The notes: generated from the letters alone by a model not told the origin. A stretch of DNA of 23,915 nucleotides from Candidatus Woesearchaeota archaeon CG10_big_fil_rev_8_21_14_0_10_32_9 (GCA_002762915.1 PCYF01000060.1:1-23915), one strand, 5' to 3'. Positions 7,041-14,347 are shown, counted from the first letter of the stretch. Made by a program: numbers and translations.

Positions 7041-8603
7041 ATGGATCTTAAAAAAGAACTTAGCAAATTTAAAGAAATTGAGATTAAGCCTGACTTAAAA
7101 AGTTTAAATGCTAAGGAGAAAAAGCTTTTATTCAAACTCGTGGATGCAGCCAAGCTCATTCACGAAATTTTTCTAGATCAAGTTCATCCGAAAAATCTCG
7201 AGTTAAAAAAAGAATTAGAACTTCTTAGAGGAACAGACAAGGAAGATTCATTAAAAATGTTTGAGATTCATTGTGCACCTTTTGATACTGTTACGCACAG
7301 CCCATTTATTGAAGGTCAAATAAAATTAAAGGGTGCTAATTTTTATCCAGCAGATATGACTATAGTTGAGTTTGAAGAATTTATCAAAAAGAATCCTAAA
7401 AAGAAAGATTCTTTCACAACCCCTTACTCTTTAATTAGAAGAAAAAATAATGTTCTGGTTGCAATTCCTTACTCAGAAGCATACAAAGATGAATTGAAAA
7501 TAATTGCAAAATTATTACTTGAAGCATCTACCTTTGCAGATAATTCTAGTCTAAAAGATTATCTTGAAAAAATTTCTAAAAGTTTACTGTCAAATAATTA
7601 TTTTGATAGTGATGTTGCCTGGATTGACTTAAAAGAAACTAATATCGAAGCATTATTCGGTCCATATGAAGTTTATCTAGATGGGTTACTTGGATTAAAA
7701 GCAACGTTTGAAGCGGTCATAGGAATTGTAGATAAAAGAGCTAGTTCGGATTTGAAATTTTTAGAAGAAAAAGTGGACGAATTAGATAAGAATCTTCCTT
7801 TACCTCCTAAGTATAAATCAAGCACTAAAGGAAATAGTTCACCTATTGTGGTTATTGATGAAGTTTTTTCTGCAGGAGATAACCGTGCAGGGATTCATTT
7901 CACAGCATTTAATTTACCTAATGATGAAAAGGTAAAAGAACTTAAAGGTTCAAAAAAAGTCCTTCTAAAAAATATTGCAAAAGCGAAATATGAACATTGT
8001 ATGACCCCTATTATTAAGGAAATATTTGATGAAGAAACTTTGAAACACACTGATTTTGATTCTTATTTTACACACATTTTATTGCACGAAATTTCTCATG
8101 GAATTGGACCGGGAATTATTACTTTGAACGGCGAAAAAGTTTCAGTTAATACTGCATTAAAAGATTTGTATCCTACAATAGAAGAAGCGAAAGCTGACGT
8201 ACTTGGAGTTTTCAATGCCATTTATCTCCGTAATAAAAAAGTTTACACAGAAGAATTTGTAAAGAAAATTATAACTTCCTTTGTGGGCGGAATTTTTAGA
8301 TCTATTCGTTTTGGATTTCATGAAGCTCATGCAGGAGCAAATTTAATTGTTTTAAATTATTTGATGGAACAGAATTGTCTTAGATATAATAATAAAACTA
8401 GAAAATTCTTCATAAGATATGAGCCAATAGAACAATGTTTTACATCTCTTGCAGAAATGATTTTGTTGATTCAAGCAGAAGGAGATTATGAAAAAGCTAA
8501 AGACTTTGTTGATATGTATAGGGATTTAACTCCTGGAATAAAAGAAATAATTGCAAGATTAAAGGACGCACCTACAGATATTACTCCTAAGTACACTTTC
8601 TAG
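7041..8603 (+). CDS. M49-family (dipeptidyl peptidase III-like) zinc metallopeptidase
   Basis: Probably a cytosolic zinc exopeptidase that removes dipeptides from short peptides. The zinc site is H349-E350-I-S-H353 (HEISHGIGPG) with the second-helix motif E381-E-A-K-A-D386, matching the HExxxH / EECRAE layout of dipeptidyl peptidase III; E382 should be the third ligand and E350 the general base. H430 in HEAHAGANL matches the conserved later histidine. The motif here is the five-residue HExxH, one residue shorter than in eukaryotic DPP III (HELLGH), as in other prokaryotic M49 members as I recall them. There is no signal peptide and 520 aa is shorter than the eukaryotic enzyme. It is cotranscribed with the 78-aa protein. 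Confidence 0.86.
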   Translation: MDLKKELSKFKEIEIKPDLKSLNAKEKKLLFKLVDAAKLIHEIFLDQVHPKNLELKKELELLRGTDKEDSLKMFEIHCAPFDTVTHSPFIEGQIKLKGANFYPADMTIVEFEEFIKKNPKKKDSFTTPYSLIRRKNNVLVAIPYSEAYKDELKIIAKLLLEASTFADNSSLKDYLEKISKSLLSNNYFDSDVAWIDLKETNIEALFGPYEVYLDGLLGLKATFEAVIGIVDKRASSDLKFLEEKVDELDKNLPLPPKYKSSTKGNSSPIVVIDEVFSAGDNRAGIHFTAFNLPNDEKVKELKGSKKVLLKNIAKAKYEHCMTPIIKEIFDEETLKHTDFDSYFTHILLHEISHGIGPGIITLNGEKVSVNTALKDLYPTIEEAKADVLGVFNAIYLRNKKVYTEEFVKKIITSFVGGIFRSIRFGFHEAHAGANLIVLNYLMEQNCLRYNNKTRKFFIRYEPIEQCFTSLAEMILLIQAEGDYEKAKDFVDMYRDLTPGIKEIIARLKDAPTDITPKYTF

Positions 8604-8642
8604 AAACAATATAATAAATTAATAATAAAAGAAAAAAATATT

Positions 8643-9092
8643 CTATGATGCGCGAGTTACTCTAACAGGTGCAGGTTTAGGAGTGGTGGTTGTAGTAGTT
8701 GTTGTTTTAGCTGCTTGTTGTTGAGCTTGTGCTTGCGCTGCTGCCTGAGATGCTTGTGCCTGTGCAAGTTGTTGTTGTATAAGCAATTCTTGCTTCTGTT
8801 GTTCCGATAATTTCATAGCATTTATTGCATCAAGTTGCCCTTGTGTATTAAGTTGATTTAATGTAGTCTTCAACTCTTCTCTTAACATAGTTAAGTTTTG
8901 TTTCATAGTTAATAATTCTTCTTTTCTAGCAGAAAGAATATCAACTTTTTGTTCCAAAACTTTTTGTTTCTGACCCAAATCTTGGACTATTAATACCGTG
9001 CTTAAAAAGTATCCAGCTACGAGTAAAACTATCCCTAAGATCAGCATCGTTTTTTTCAAAGTACTCTTTGGTTCTTCTTGTTGTTCTTCCAT
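8643..9092 (-). CDS. Membrane-anchored coiled-coil protein with low-complexity tail
   Basis: No enzyme family is visible. It has a short charged N-terminus, one membrane helix (about 15-37, MLILGIVLLVAGYFLSTVLIV), a coiled coil (about 40-95: QKQKVLEQKVDILSARKEEL...), then a Q/A-rich stretch and a run of eight threonines before a PKPAPV tail. The tail probably faces outward. I choose the ATG at 9092 because AAGGTG lies six bases upstream; a GTG at 9101 would overlap the previous gene's stop but lacks a binding site. It is the last gene of the redox cluster, so it may scaffold or space the membrane reductase. This is an inference from position only. Confidence 0.75.
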   Translation of the reverse strand: MEEQQEEPKSTLKKTMLILGIVLLVAGYFLSTVLIVQDLGQKQKVLEQKVDILSARKEELLTMKQNLTMLREELKTTLNQLNTQGQLDAINAMKLSEQQKQELLIQQQLAQAQASQAAAQAQAQQQAAKTTTTTTTTPKPAPVRVTRAS

Positions 9093-9097
9093 TTTTT

Positions 9098-9961
9098 TCA
9101 CCTTGTTGCGCTTGTTAACAACAATCCTATTTGCTGATTCAAAAGCAAGCCTTGATCAAGCAAGTTTTGATTTTCTATTTGAATTGAATTAATGTCTGTA
9201 TTCGTGGCTGTAACTGAATTTGATAGCTCCGTTAGTTTCTCTGTTCCTTCCACATACGCCTTTATGATAAACACACTTCCTAATAATAAAAGTATAAAAA
9301 ATACTGCAGCAATATTTATTTCAATTTGATCTGAAAATAATTTGTATGCATTCAATATTCTTGTTATCAACAATGCTAATACAAATATAAACATAATTAT
9401 GAATATGGGTTTTAGTATAAACCCTACCTCTACACTCTTTATATCTGTGCCCAAATTAATACTATGTATATATGCAAATAAAAAAGCCACATAACTAAAA
9501 TAGTGTATTAGCTTCCATTTCTTGTATCCTATTCTTTGTATCATTCCTTTTGAGGAAGTTATGCCTACTATTAACATGAAATAAAAAGCAAGTGTTCCTA
9601 GAGATAATAGCACAACCCATTTATCTGAAAAGGAAAATCCTAAAAATTGTGTAAACGCTAATGTTTTCCCCCATTTGAACTTATCAAAAACTGCAGATAT
9701 AAAGTGCATTAATACTATTACTGTTGAAAATATTGCTATAGGTACGTGATATTTGAATAAAACAAAGTTTGCTTTTATTTTTGAAAGTAATCTCAGTTCT
9801 CCTATTACTACAGTAAGAAACAACGCAAAGAAAGCAATCAGTCCAAAAACTCTTGTTTGAAGCCAAATGTATTCTGTAGTTTTTATTGAATTTGACAATA
9901 TTATGAATGCAATCATAAAAGGTATTCCTAGCAACGCAGAGTATAGTATTTTTTTGTTCAT
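9098..9961 (-). CDS. Ferric reductase-like transmembrane heme protein
   Basis: A multi-pass membrane protein of the ferric-reductase-like/MsrQ type that should bind two b hemes and carry electrons across the membrane. Two histidine pairs are seen on neighbouring helices: H72 and H86 (YHVPIAIF...LMHF) and H153 and H166 (LIHYFSYVAFLFAYIH), a spacing of 13-14, as in bis-heme cytochromes. About six to seven hydrophobic segments are visible. It lacks a flavin/NAD domain of its own; the separate reductase two genes upstream may supply that. After the last helix a polar tail (about 237-287) is N/Q/T-rich and ends in TSATR. ATGA overlaps the stop of apbE, indicating tight coupling. Confidence 0.85.
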   Translation of the reverse strand: MNKKILYSALLGIPFMIAFIILSNSIKTTEYIWLQTRVFGLIAFFALFLTVVIGELRLLSKIKANFVLFKYHVPIAIFSTVIVLMHFISAVFDKFKWGKTLAFTQFLGFSFSDKWVVLLSLGTLAFYFMLIVGITSSKGMIQRIGYKKWKLIHYFSYVAFLFAYIHSINLGTDIKSVEVGFILKPIFIIMFIFVLALLITRILNAYKLFSDQIEINIAAVFFILLLLGSVFIIKAYVEGTEKLTELSNSVTATNTDINSIQIENQNLLDQGLLLNQQIGLLLTSATR

Positions 9962-10809
9962 AATGTCACCGCTATTTCTAAATCATGTGTTATTGATTTT
10001 GTAAGTATTCCTTCTTCCTCATTTATTATTATTGCGGAACAATCTACCTTTTTTAAAAACTCTTGTTGTTCAGTTTTATTAAGAAGCATTAGACACGTAG
10101 CAATAACGTCGGCATCTTCCAATTTTTCACATAATACTGTTACTGAAATTGTTTGTTTTTTTCCAACTATGTGGCTTTGTTCGTAGTGTTTATCGTATTG
10201 ATTGTAATCTCCTGATGTCGCTATGGCTTTATTCTTTACATAGAATTCAGCCAACATTTGCCCCTGTTTCCGAGGGTGCTGTATATTTATTAGTTCTCCT
10301 CTTTCTCCAAAAGCAATCATATCTCCTCTTGAATCTATGAAACCTTCTTCTATTCCTCGTTCTTTCAGTGAGTTAGCTAGAACATCCGTAATATATCCTT
10401 TTGCTAAACTTCCTAAATCTACAAGAACATCTTTGTTTTCTAATTTGACTTTGTTTCCAATTATTATTATATCTTTATACGAACAATTTGTCTCCGGCAG
10501 TTTTTCTCCTTTTTTTCTTGCAAGTATTCTTTTTCCTTGAGCTACATCATATTCTCCTGAAGTATACTCTGAAAATACTAGTGCCTTTTTTAATACATGA
10601 ATCAAATGATTCGATGCTTCTATTTCTCTTTGCTCGTTTAATTTAGATAATTCGCTTTTTGAATCATACAAATTGAATATTTTTTGTAATCTTTTTGCTT
10701 CTAGATACAGTTCTTCTAATATATCTTCTCCTAAAAAAGTATCCTCTATATAAATAACAATTTCAATTTTATTTCCAAATAGAGCATATTCTTTTTTTAG
10801 CTCAATCAT
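9958..10809 (-). CDS. apbE: ApbE-family FAD:protein FMN transferase
   Basis: Transfers FMN from FAD onto a threonine or serine of a target redox protein. Family motifs are LVDLGSLAKGYITD (129-142), the SRGDMIAFG turn (160-168), ATSGDYNQY (197-205), SHI (212-214) and the metal-site helix DADVIATCLML, with D234 and T238 spaced as in the known Mg-binding pair. The length (283 aa) is near the low end for ApbE. There is no lipoprotein or export signal, unlike many bacterial ApbE proteins, so it should act in the cytosol. It sits one base after the reductase gene and overlaps the ferric-reductase-like gene. No classical FMN-binding target domain is encoded in this window. Confidence 0.9.
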   Translation of the reverse strand: MIELKKEYALFGNKIEIVIYIEDTFLGEDILEELYLEAKRLQKIFNLYDSKSELSKLNEQREIEASNHLIHVLKKALVFSEYTSGEYDVAQGKRILARKKGEKLPETNCSYKDIIIIGNKVKLENKDVLVDLGSLAKGYITDVLANSLKERGIEEGFIDSRGDMIAFGERGELINIQHPRKQGQMLAEFYVKNKAIATSGDYNQYDKHYEQSHIVGKKQTISVTVLCEKLEDADVIATCLMLLNKTEQQEFLKKVDCSAIIINEEEGILTKSITHDLEIAVTL

Positions 10810-10810
10810 T

Positions 10811-11491
10811 TTAGAATTCCTCGCTAATTATGTTCTCATCGAGATATCCTTTTTCTAAAAGCTGCGTCCTTAATGCATCTATCATTTTGTTAGGTCCGCA
10901 AATATAGAAAAAGACTTCTTCTTTGTTTTGAGCCAAAGAATTATCCACACCAATTATACTTTCGCAAGTTATGTGTTCATTTTTTCCTTCTGCTTCTTGA
11001 CTTCTTGTAAAAAATAGACATTTTTTTACTTTGTTGTCAGAAAGTTCTGAAACTTCTTCAAAAAACGGCATATCTTTTTTGGTTCTCGAAGAATACAAAA
11101 GATAATTATTTTCTGAAGATAAATCAGCATATTTAATCATGTTAAATACAGGAGTTATACCTATTCCTCCAGCTATGAACACATTTTTTTTATGCGAATC
11201 TTTTATTCTAAATCTACCAAAAGGTCCTGAGAGATTTAGCTTTGTTCCAATCTTTGACTCAGATAATCTTTTTGTAAAATCTCCATGAATTTTTATTCCG
11301 AGATCTAAAATTTTTTCCTCTCTTGAATAATCCATAATTGAAAAAGCTCTTTTTTGTTCCGGACTGTCAGGAAAGGAAATCATTATGTATTGTCCTGGAA
11401 GGTATTCTAAATTATTTTCAAGTTTAAACTTAAATTTTATTACTTCCGGGACATTCTGATCTCTTTTAATTAATTCTGCAATTGTATTCAT
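10811..11491 (-). CDS. Ferredoxin/flavin NAD(P)H reductase (FNR family)
   Basis: A cytosolic flavoprotein moving electrons between NAD(P)H and a one-electron carrier. The FAD domain shows LPGQYIMIS (31-39) and the R-x-F-S motif RAFSI (48-52), with GPFGRF (89-94); the nucleotide domain shows IAGGIGITP (106-114) and the C-terminal FYICGPNKMI. It ends EEF without an attached 2Fe-2S domain. The ATG at 11491 (226 aa) has GAGGA six bases upstream; a longer ORF to 11575 lacks a site and would overlap the ferredoxin gene. The ferredoxin just upstream is the probable partner and the ferric-reductase-like protein the probable acceptor. Confidence 0.9.
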   Translation of the reverse strand: MNTIAELIKRDQNVPEVIKFKFKLENNLEYLPGQYIMISFPDSPEQKRAFSIMDYSREEKILDLGIKIHGDFTKRLSESKIGTKLNLSGPFGRFRIKDSHKKNVFIAGGIGITPVFNMIKYADLSSENNYLLYSSRTKKDMPFFEEVSELSDNKVKKCLFFTRSQEAEGKNEHITCESIIGVDNSLAQNKEEVFFYICGPNKMIDALRTQLLEKGYLDENIISEEF

Positions 11492-11535
11492 AGTATTTCC
11501 TCTCTTAAATATTATTTTTTTATTCCTTAACAAAC

Positions 11536-11775
11536 TTAATTTGTTTTTTCTATCTTTATACAACCTACAGGACAACTTCCTACAACTAGATTTTGTTTTT
11601 TTGCTTCCGCTTCATCTATTTCTAGTTCATATTTTCCAGTTGTTTCATTAAGTTTCGCGCCTTTCAATTCAGCTTTTCCTTTTGTGTTCATTTTCCACAA
11701 CTCTTTTGATAGTGCTTCACATTCTCCTGCACCTATGCAAGATTTTTGGTCGTATATTATTTTGTATTTTGTCAT
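11536..11775 (-). CDS. Single-cluster ferredoxin of the redox cluster
   Basis: A 79-aa ferredoxin preceded by a perfect AAGGAGG site. Cysteines are C13 and C19 (CIGAGEC), C68 (SCP) and C72 (CPVGC). As in the ferredoxin at 6331-6615 the usual second ligand is replaced by alanine (A16), so a [3Fe-4S] cluster or an unusual ligand set using C72 is expected. The protein is strongly acidic in the middle (ELEIDEAEAKK). It is immediately followed by the reductase gene, 44 bases downstream, which suggests that the pair passes electrons toward the membrane protein further along the operon. Confidence 0.88.
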   Translation of the reverse strand: MTKYKIIYDQKSCIGAGECEALSKELWKMNTKGKAELKGAKLNETTGKYELEIDEAEAKKQNLVVGSCPVGCIKIEKTN

Positions 11776-11872
11776 TTTAGTTCCTCCTTACAGCTTATGG
11801 CCGTCCATATTTTTAATTTTTGTCCTTTTGAGACTTATTCAGGCTCATTCATTCTTATCCTTTCTTATTCAT

Positions 11873-12469
11873 TTATGCCAGCCCAAATAATTTCAAAAAT
11901 TTTAGAAATAATCCTTCTTCTTGTTGAATTTGAATTTCTTGTTGAGCGGTTACATTTGACTGGTTTGTCTCGAAGTATTTATCATCTAATCCTGGATATT
12001 GATCGTAGAAATCTACAATCCCGTCACCATCTGAGTCAACATACAGTGCATCATTTTGTCCTGGATAAAGATCATTTTTGTTTATTACTCCATCTCCATC
12101 GTCATCATCAAACAAAGCTAAATTTATTGTTTGATTAACAGTTAAATTAGTGTCATTTACTGGATCAACTATTATAGGTACAGGAATTTCTTCTTGAATT
12201 ACTTGGTCATATACTTGAGGTTCATATCTAAAATCATCACTAAAATCCCAACCATCATCATCTGATTCGTGATTACTATACGATCCATAATCGTCATCAT
12301 AATTATTTGATTCATGTTCGCTTCCGCCGTAATCATGATCATCATCGGCAAGTGTTTTCTGAGTTGATATAATTACAAATACTGCAACTATAAAGAGTAC
12401 TCCTAAAACTTTGGTCGTCTTACCAATAAAGTCTAAGACATTTGTCAATTTTTTTGTTGTTTTTTCCAT
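11873..12469 (-). CDS. Acidic exported protein with thrombospondin type 3-like calcium repeats
   Basis: The N-terminus has a basic start and one hydrophobic helix (about 21-36) followed by KTLADDD, so it is either a signal peptide or a membrane anchor; the rest should be outside. Residues 42-80 are very rich in D, with H, Y, S and G. Two thrombospondin type 3-like repeats follow: D121-D133 (DDDDGDGVINKND) and D145-D156 (DSDGDGIVDFYD), each with the DxDGDG core that binds calcium. N-x-T/S sites lie around 106-115 and 170-175. It ends in a hydrophobic FLKFLKLFGLA. It heads the redox operon, with SD GGAGGT upstream. A surface metal-binding or docking role is inferred. Confidence 0.8.
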   Translation of the reverse strand: MEKTTKKLTNVLDFIGKTTKVLGVLFIVAVFVIISTQKTLADDDHDYGGSEHESNNYDDDYGSYSNHESDDDGWDFSDDFRYEPQVYDQVIQEEIPVPIIVDPVNDTNLTVNQTINLALFDDDDGDGVINKNDLYPGQNDALYVDSDGDGIVDFYDQYPGLDDKYFETNQSNVTAQQEIQIQQEEGLFLKFLKLFGLA

Positions 12470-12473
12470 TTTG

Positions 12474-12490
12474 GTTACCTCCTTTGTAAC
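12474..12490 (-). promoter_or_regulatory. Ribosome binding site in a small hairpin loop
   Basis: GTTAC and GTAAC form a 5-bp stem whose 7-base loop is the Shine-Dalgarno (AAAGGAG on the minus strand) of the acidic protein gene. It could present or modulate the site; it is short and may be chance. Confidence 0.35.
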
Positions 12491-12528
12491 GTGTTTTTTT
12501 GTATTTTTATGCTATTTGATAATCAAGA

Positions 12529-12538
12529 TTATATATAA
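12529..12538 (-). promoter_or_regulatory. TATA box of the redox operon
   Basis: TTATATATAA lies about 60-69 bases before the ATG at 12469, predicting a leader of about 35-40 bases that contains the GGAGGT ribosome binding site. The element is self-complementary, so orientation comes from the gene. Confidence 0.5.
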
Positions 12539-12578
12539 TACATCTGTGTAAACCACGAGAACAATGATTAGAATGTTT

Positions 12579-12589
12579 CGTTTAAAACG
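12579..12589. promoter_or_regulatory. Palindrome CGTTTAAAACG in the divergent intergenic region
   Basis: Perfect 5+1+5 palindrome, about 40 bases upstream of the operon TATA box. It differs in sequence from the two RGTTC-N-GAACY palindromes. It could be an activator site; it may be chance in AT-rich DNA. Confidence 0.3.
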
Positions 12590-12618
12590 CTTCTATTGTT
12601 ACAATATGCTAGTTTGAA

Positions 12619-12629
12619 GGTTCAGAACC
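12619..12629. promoter_or_regulatory. Palindromic operator candidate GGTTCAGAACC
   Basis: Perfect 5+1+5 palindrome that shares the GTTC-N-GAAC core with the one at 12678-12692. It lies between the redox operon promoter and the regulator promoter, so both could be controlled from it. Confidence 0.55.
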
Positions 12630-12671
12630 ATAATGCGAAAAGTCATCAGTTTTTATCAAAAAAATAATTAA

Positions 12672-12680
12672 TTTTATATA
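12672..12680 (+). promoter_or_regulatory. TATA box of the membrane regulator gene
   Basis: TTTTATATA lies 25-33 bases before the ATG at 12705, predicting a leaderless or nearly leaderless mRNA. Its end overlaps the palindrome that follows. Confidence 0.6.
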
Positions 12681-12692
12681 GTTCTGAACTAT
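12678..12692. promoter_or_regulatory. Palindromic operator candidate ATAGTTCTGAACTAT
   Basis: A perfect 15-base palindrome overlapping the end of the TATA box and the region before the predicted transcription start of the regulator gene. Bound protein here would block polymerase recruitment, the usual archaeal repressor geometry. It has the same GTTC-N-GAAC core as 12619-12629. Confidence 0.6.
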
Positions 12693-12704
12693 TCTTTAAC
12701 TATT

Positions 12705-13637
12705 ATGAAAAAAACGCAATTAGGAATATTGTTCTTTATGAGCATCATTTTTACTTTAGTTATTGTCGGAAATGTTTCTGCGATGACTGTTAATAGTGTT
12801 CATCTTGAAGATTTGATTAATGAAGATAACTCAATTCAAGAATCTTTTATAATTAATATTTCTAACAACACAGATAAAGTTTTTACGTTTACACTTCCTG
12901 CAAATGCTTTTGATTTAAAATTAAATAACAATAAATTTCCTATAGATACTAACGTTCTAAATTTACCACTTAATTGTCAAACTTGTTTGTTCAAAATCGA
13001 GTACACAATTAAAGATGTAGTAAATTTTGAGGGAAGTGATGTATATACATTTTCTAGAACTCTAAATTTTCCAGTTGTTCCATCAGTTCTTGATTACGAC
13101 GTTAAATTACCAATAGGGTATGTAATTAAATCAAATAATTCATTAGAACCCTCTATTGTTCCTTCGGCTAGCGGAATTAGCACAGACGGAGAACACATAA
13201 TAGTTAAATGGCTTCAAAAAGATCCTGTTCTTCCATCAAGATATTATGTAAGTTATTCAAATCATGAGTCGACTGAAAACTTGGCAAGTGAATTTGGCAA
13301 TGAATTGACTGAGTGGCCGGTTTTAGTTATAAGTTTAGTTTTATTTTTACTAGGAGGTATTGGAGGAATTCTGATTCAAAAGCATTATAAGAACTCAAAA
13401 ATGAAAGATTATGATATTTATTCTCCTTCATCATTATTAAGTCCTGATGAGAAAAAAGTTCTTGAATTATTAAAAAAGAACAACAATAAGATGAATCAAA
13501 AAAACATTGTGAACGATTTGTCTTGGTCTAAGTCTAAAGTTTCTGCAATCATGACTAATTTAGAGTATAAAAAAGTTGTAAAACGCGAAAAGATTGGTAG
13601 AAATTATACTGTTGAAGTAATTACAGATCTGCTTTAG
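12705..13637 (+). CDS. Membrane-anchored winged-helix transcriptional regulator
   Basis: A one-component sensor in which the DNA-binding domain is tethered to the membrane. It has a signal peptide (1-26, ending VSA), an extracytoplasmic beta-rich domain of about 180 residues with many N-x-S/T sites and a C-x-x-C (CQTC) pair, one membrane helix (about 204-226, WPVLVISLVLFLLGGIGGILI), and a cytoplasmic winged helix (about 243-310: LSPDEKKVLELLKKNNNKMNQKNIVNDLSWSKSKVSAIMTNLEYKKVVKREKIG). This layout is common in archaea. It is divergent from the redox operon, and palindromes lie between them, one on its own promoter. Control of both is a reasonable inference. The CQTC pair could respond to redox state, but that is speculative. 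Confidence 0.82.
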   Translation: MKKTQLGILFFMSIIFTLVIVGNVSAMTVNSVHLEDLINEDNSIQESFIINISNNTDKVFTFTLPANAFDLKLNNNKFPIDTNVLNLPLNCQTCLFKIEYTIKDVVNFEGSDVYTFSRTLNFPVVPSVLDYDVKLPIGYVIKSNNSLEPSIVPSASGISTDGEHIIVKWLQKDPVLPSRYYVSYSNHESTENLASEFGNELTEWPVLVISLVLFLLGGIGGILIQKHYKNSKMKDYDIYSPSSLLSPDEKKVLELLKKNNNKMNQKNIVNDLSWSKSKVSAIMTNLEYKKVVKREKIGRNYTVEVITDLL

Positions 13638-13647
13638 GAATCTGCAT

Positions 13648-13701
13648 AGAATGATTTTTACAATTATTTCTGCAAGAATATTTATATATAAATATCATTC
13701 T
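13648..13701. promoter_or_regulatory. Nested inverted repeats over the promoter of the DUF6498-like gene
   Basis: AGAATGAT (13648-13655) and ATCATTCT (13694-13701) are perfect inverted copies. Between them ATATTTATATATAAATAT (13678-13695) is an 18-base palindrome that includes the TATA box, 20-29 bases before the ATG at 13710. It may be an operator, or a transcription stop for the preceding gene, or both. Confidence 0.45.
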
Positions 13702-13709
13702 CAAGAATC

Positions 13710-14342
13710 ATGACGTTGTTTAATAAGCTTAATCACGAGTTTTTGTTTAAAGAGCACGATTTTTCTTTATGGTCTCTCATTATAACCAATTTGATAATAA
13801 TAGTGTTTGCAGTCATAGAATCTTGGAATATCATGATTGTACTTTGGCTTTACTGGTTTCAAAGCATATTTATTGGTTTTTTTACTGCAATCAAAATTTT
13901 TCTTTCTAAAGAAAAAACAGAACTGTTTGTTAATGGTACTAAGAAAAACGTTGGAGGTATCGGCACAGGGTTGTTTTTTATCTTCCATTATGGCTTTTTT
14001 CATTTAATATATTTTATTTTCTTGAGTGTATTTACTGCAGGTTATCTTTTTGCAGATAAAAACTCTTTTACGTTTTCAAATATATTATTTTTTTCTATTA
14101 GTATTATTTTTCTTTTTGTTAATCATTTAATATCTTTTATAATTAGCAGAAAAAAAGAATCTAATAGATCAATATCTAAATTAATGTCTTTTCCTTACGC
14201 GAGGATAATTCCTATGCACTTAATTATTATTTTTGGTTTATTTCTCGGAGGATTAGCGCTGCCTTTCTTTTTAATTCTAAAAACACTCGCTGATGTAGTT
14301 ATGCATCAAATAGAGCATAGTGGCCAAAAAGGTAAGTCATAA
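13710..14342 (+). CDS. Multi-pass membrane protein, DUF6498-like
   Basis: 210 aa with about six hydrophobic segments. The pattern of WLYWFQSIFIGFFTAIKI near the second helix, FHYGFFHLIYFIFL in the middle, PYARIIPMHLIIIFG, and a C-terminal LILKTLADVVMHQIEH is what I associate with DUF6498 membrane proteins, whose function is unknown. Histidines cluster at membrane-helix ends (H113, H117 and the final HQIEH), so metal or heme binding is possible. The start is supported by a TATA box 20-29 bases upstream (leaderless). It lies between the membrane regulator and the ribosomal operon on the same strand, but has its own promoter. Confidence 0.75.
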   Translation: MTLFNKLNHEFLFKEHDFSLWSLIITNLIIIVFAVIESWNIMIVLWLYWFQSIFIGFFTAIKIFLSKEKTELFVNGTKKNVGGIGTGLFFIFHYGFFHLIYFIFLSVFTAGYLFADKNSFTFSNILFFSISIIFLFVNHLISFIISRKKESNRSISKLMSFPYARIIPMHLIIIFGLFLGGLALPFFLILKTLADVVMHQIEHSGQKGKS

Positions 14343-14347
14343 AAACA

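Noticed and set aside
8646..8790. Tandem DNA repeat or CRISPR-like array
   Set aside because: The repetition is coding low complexity (poly-Thr and Q/A-rich) in the coiled-coil protein; no repeat-spacer structure exists.
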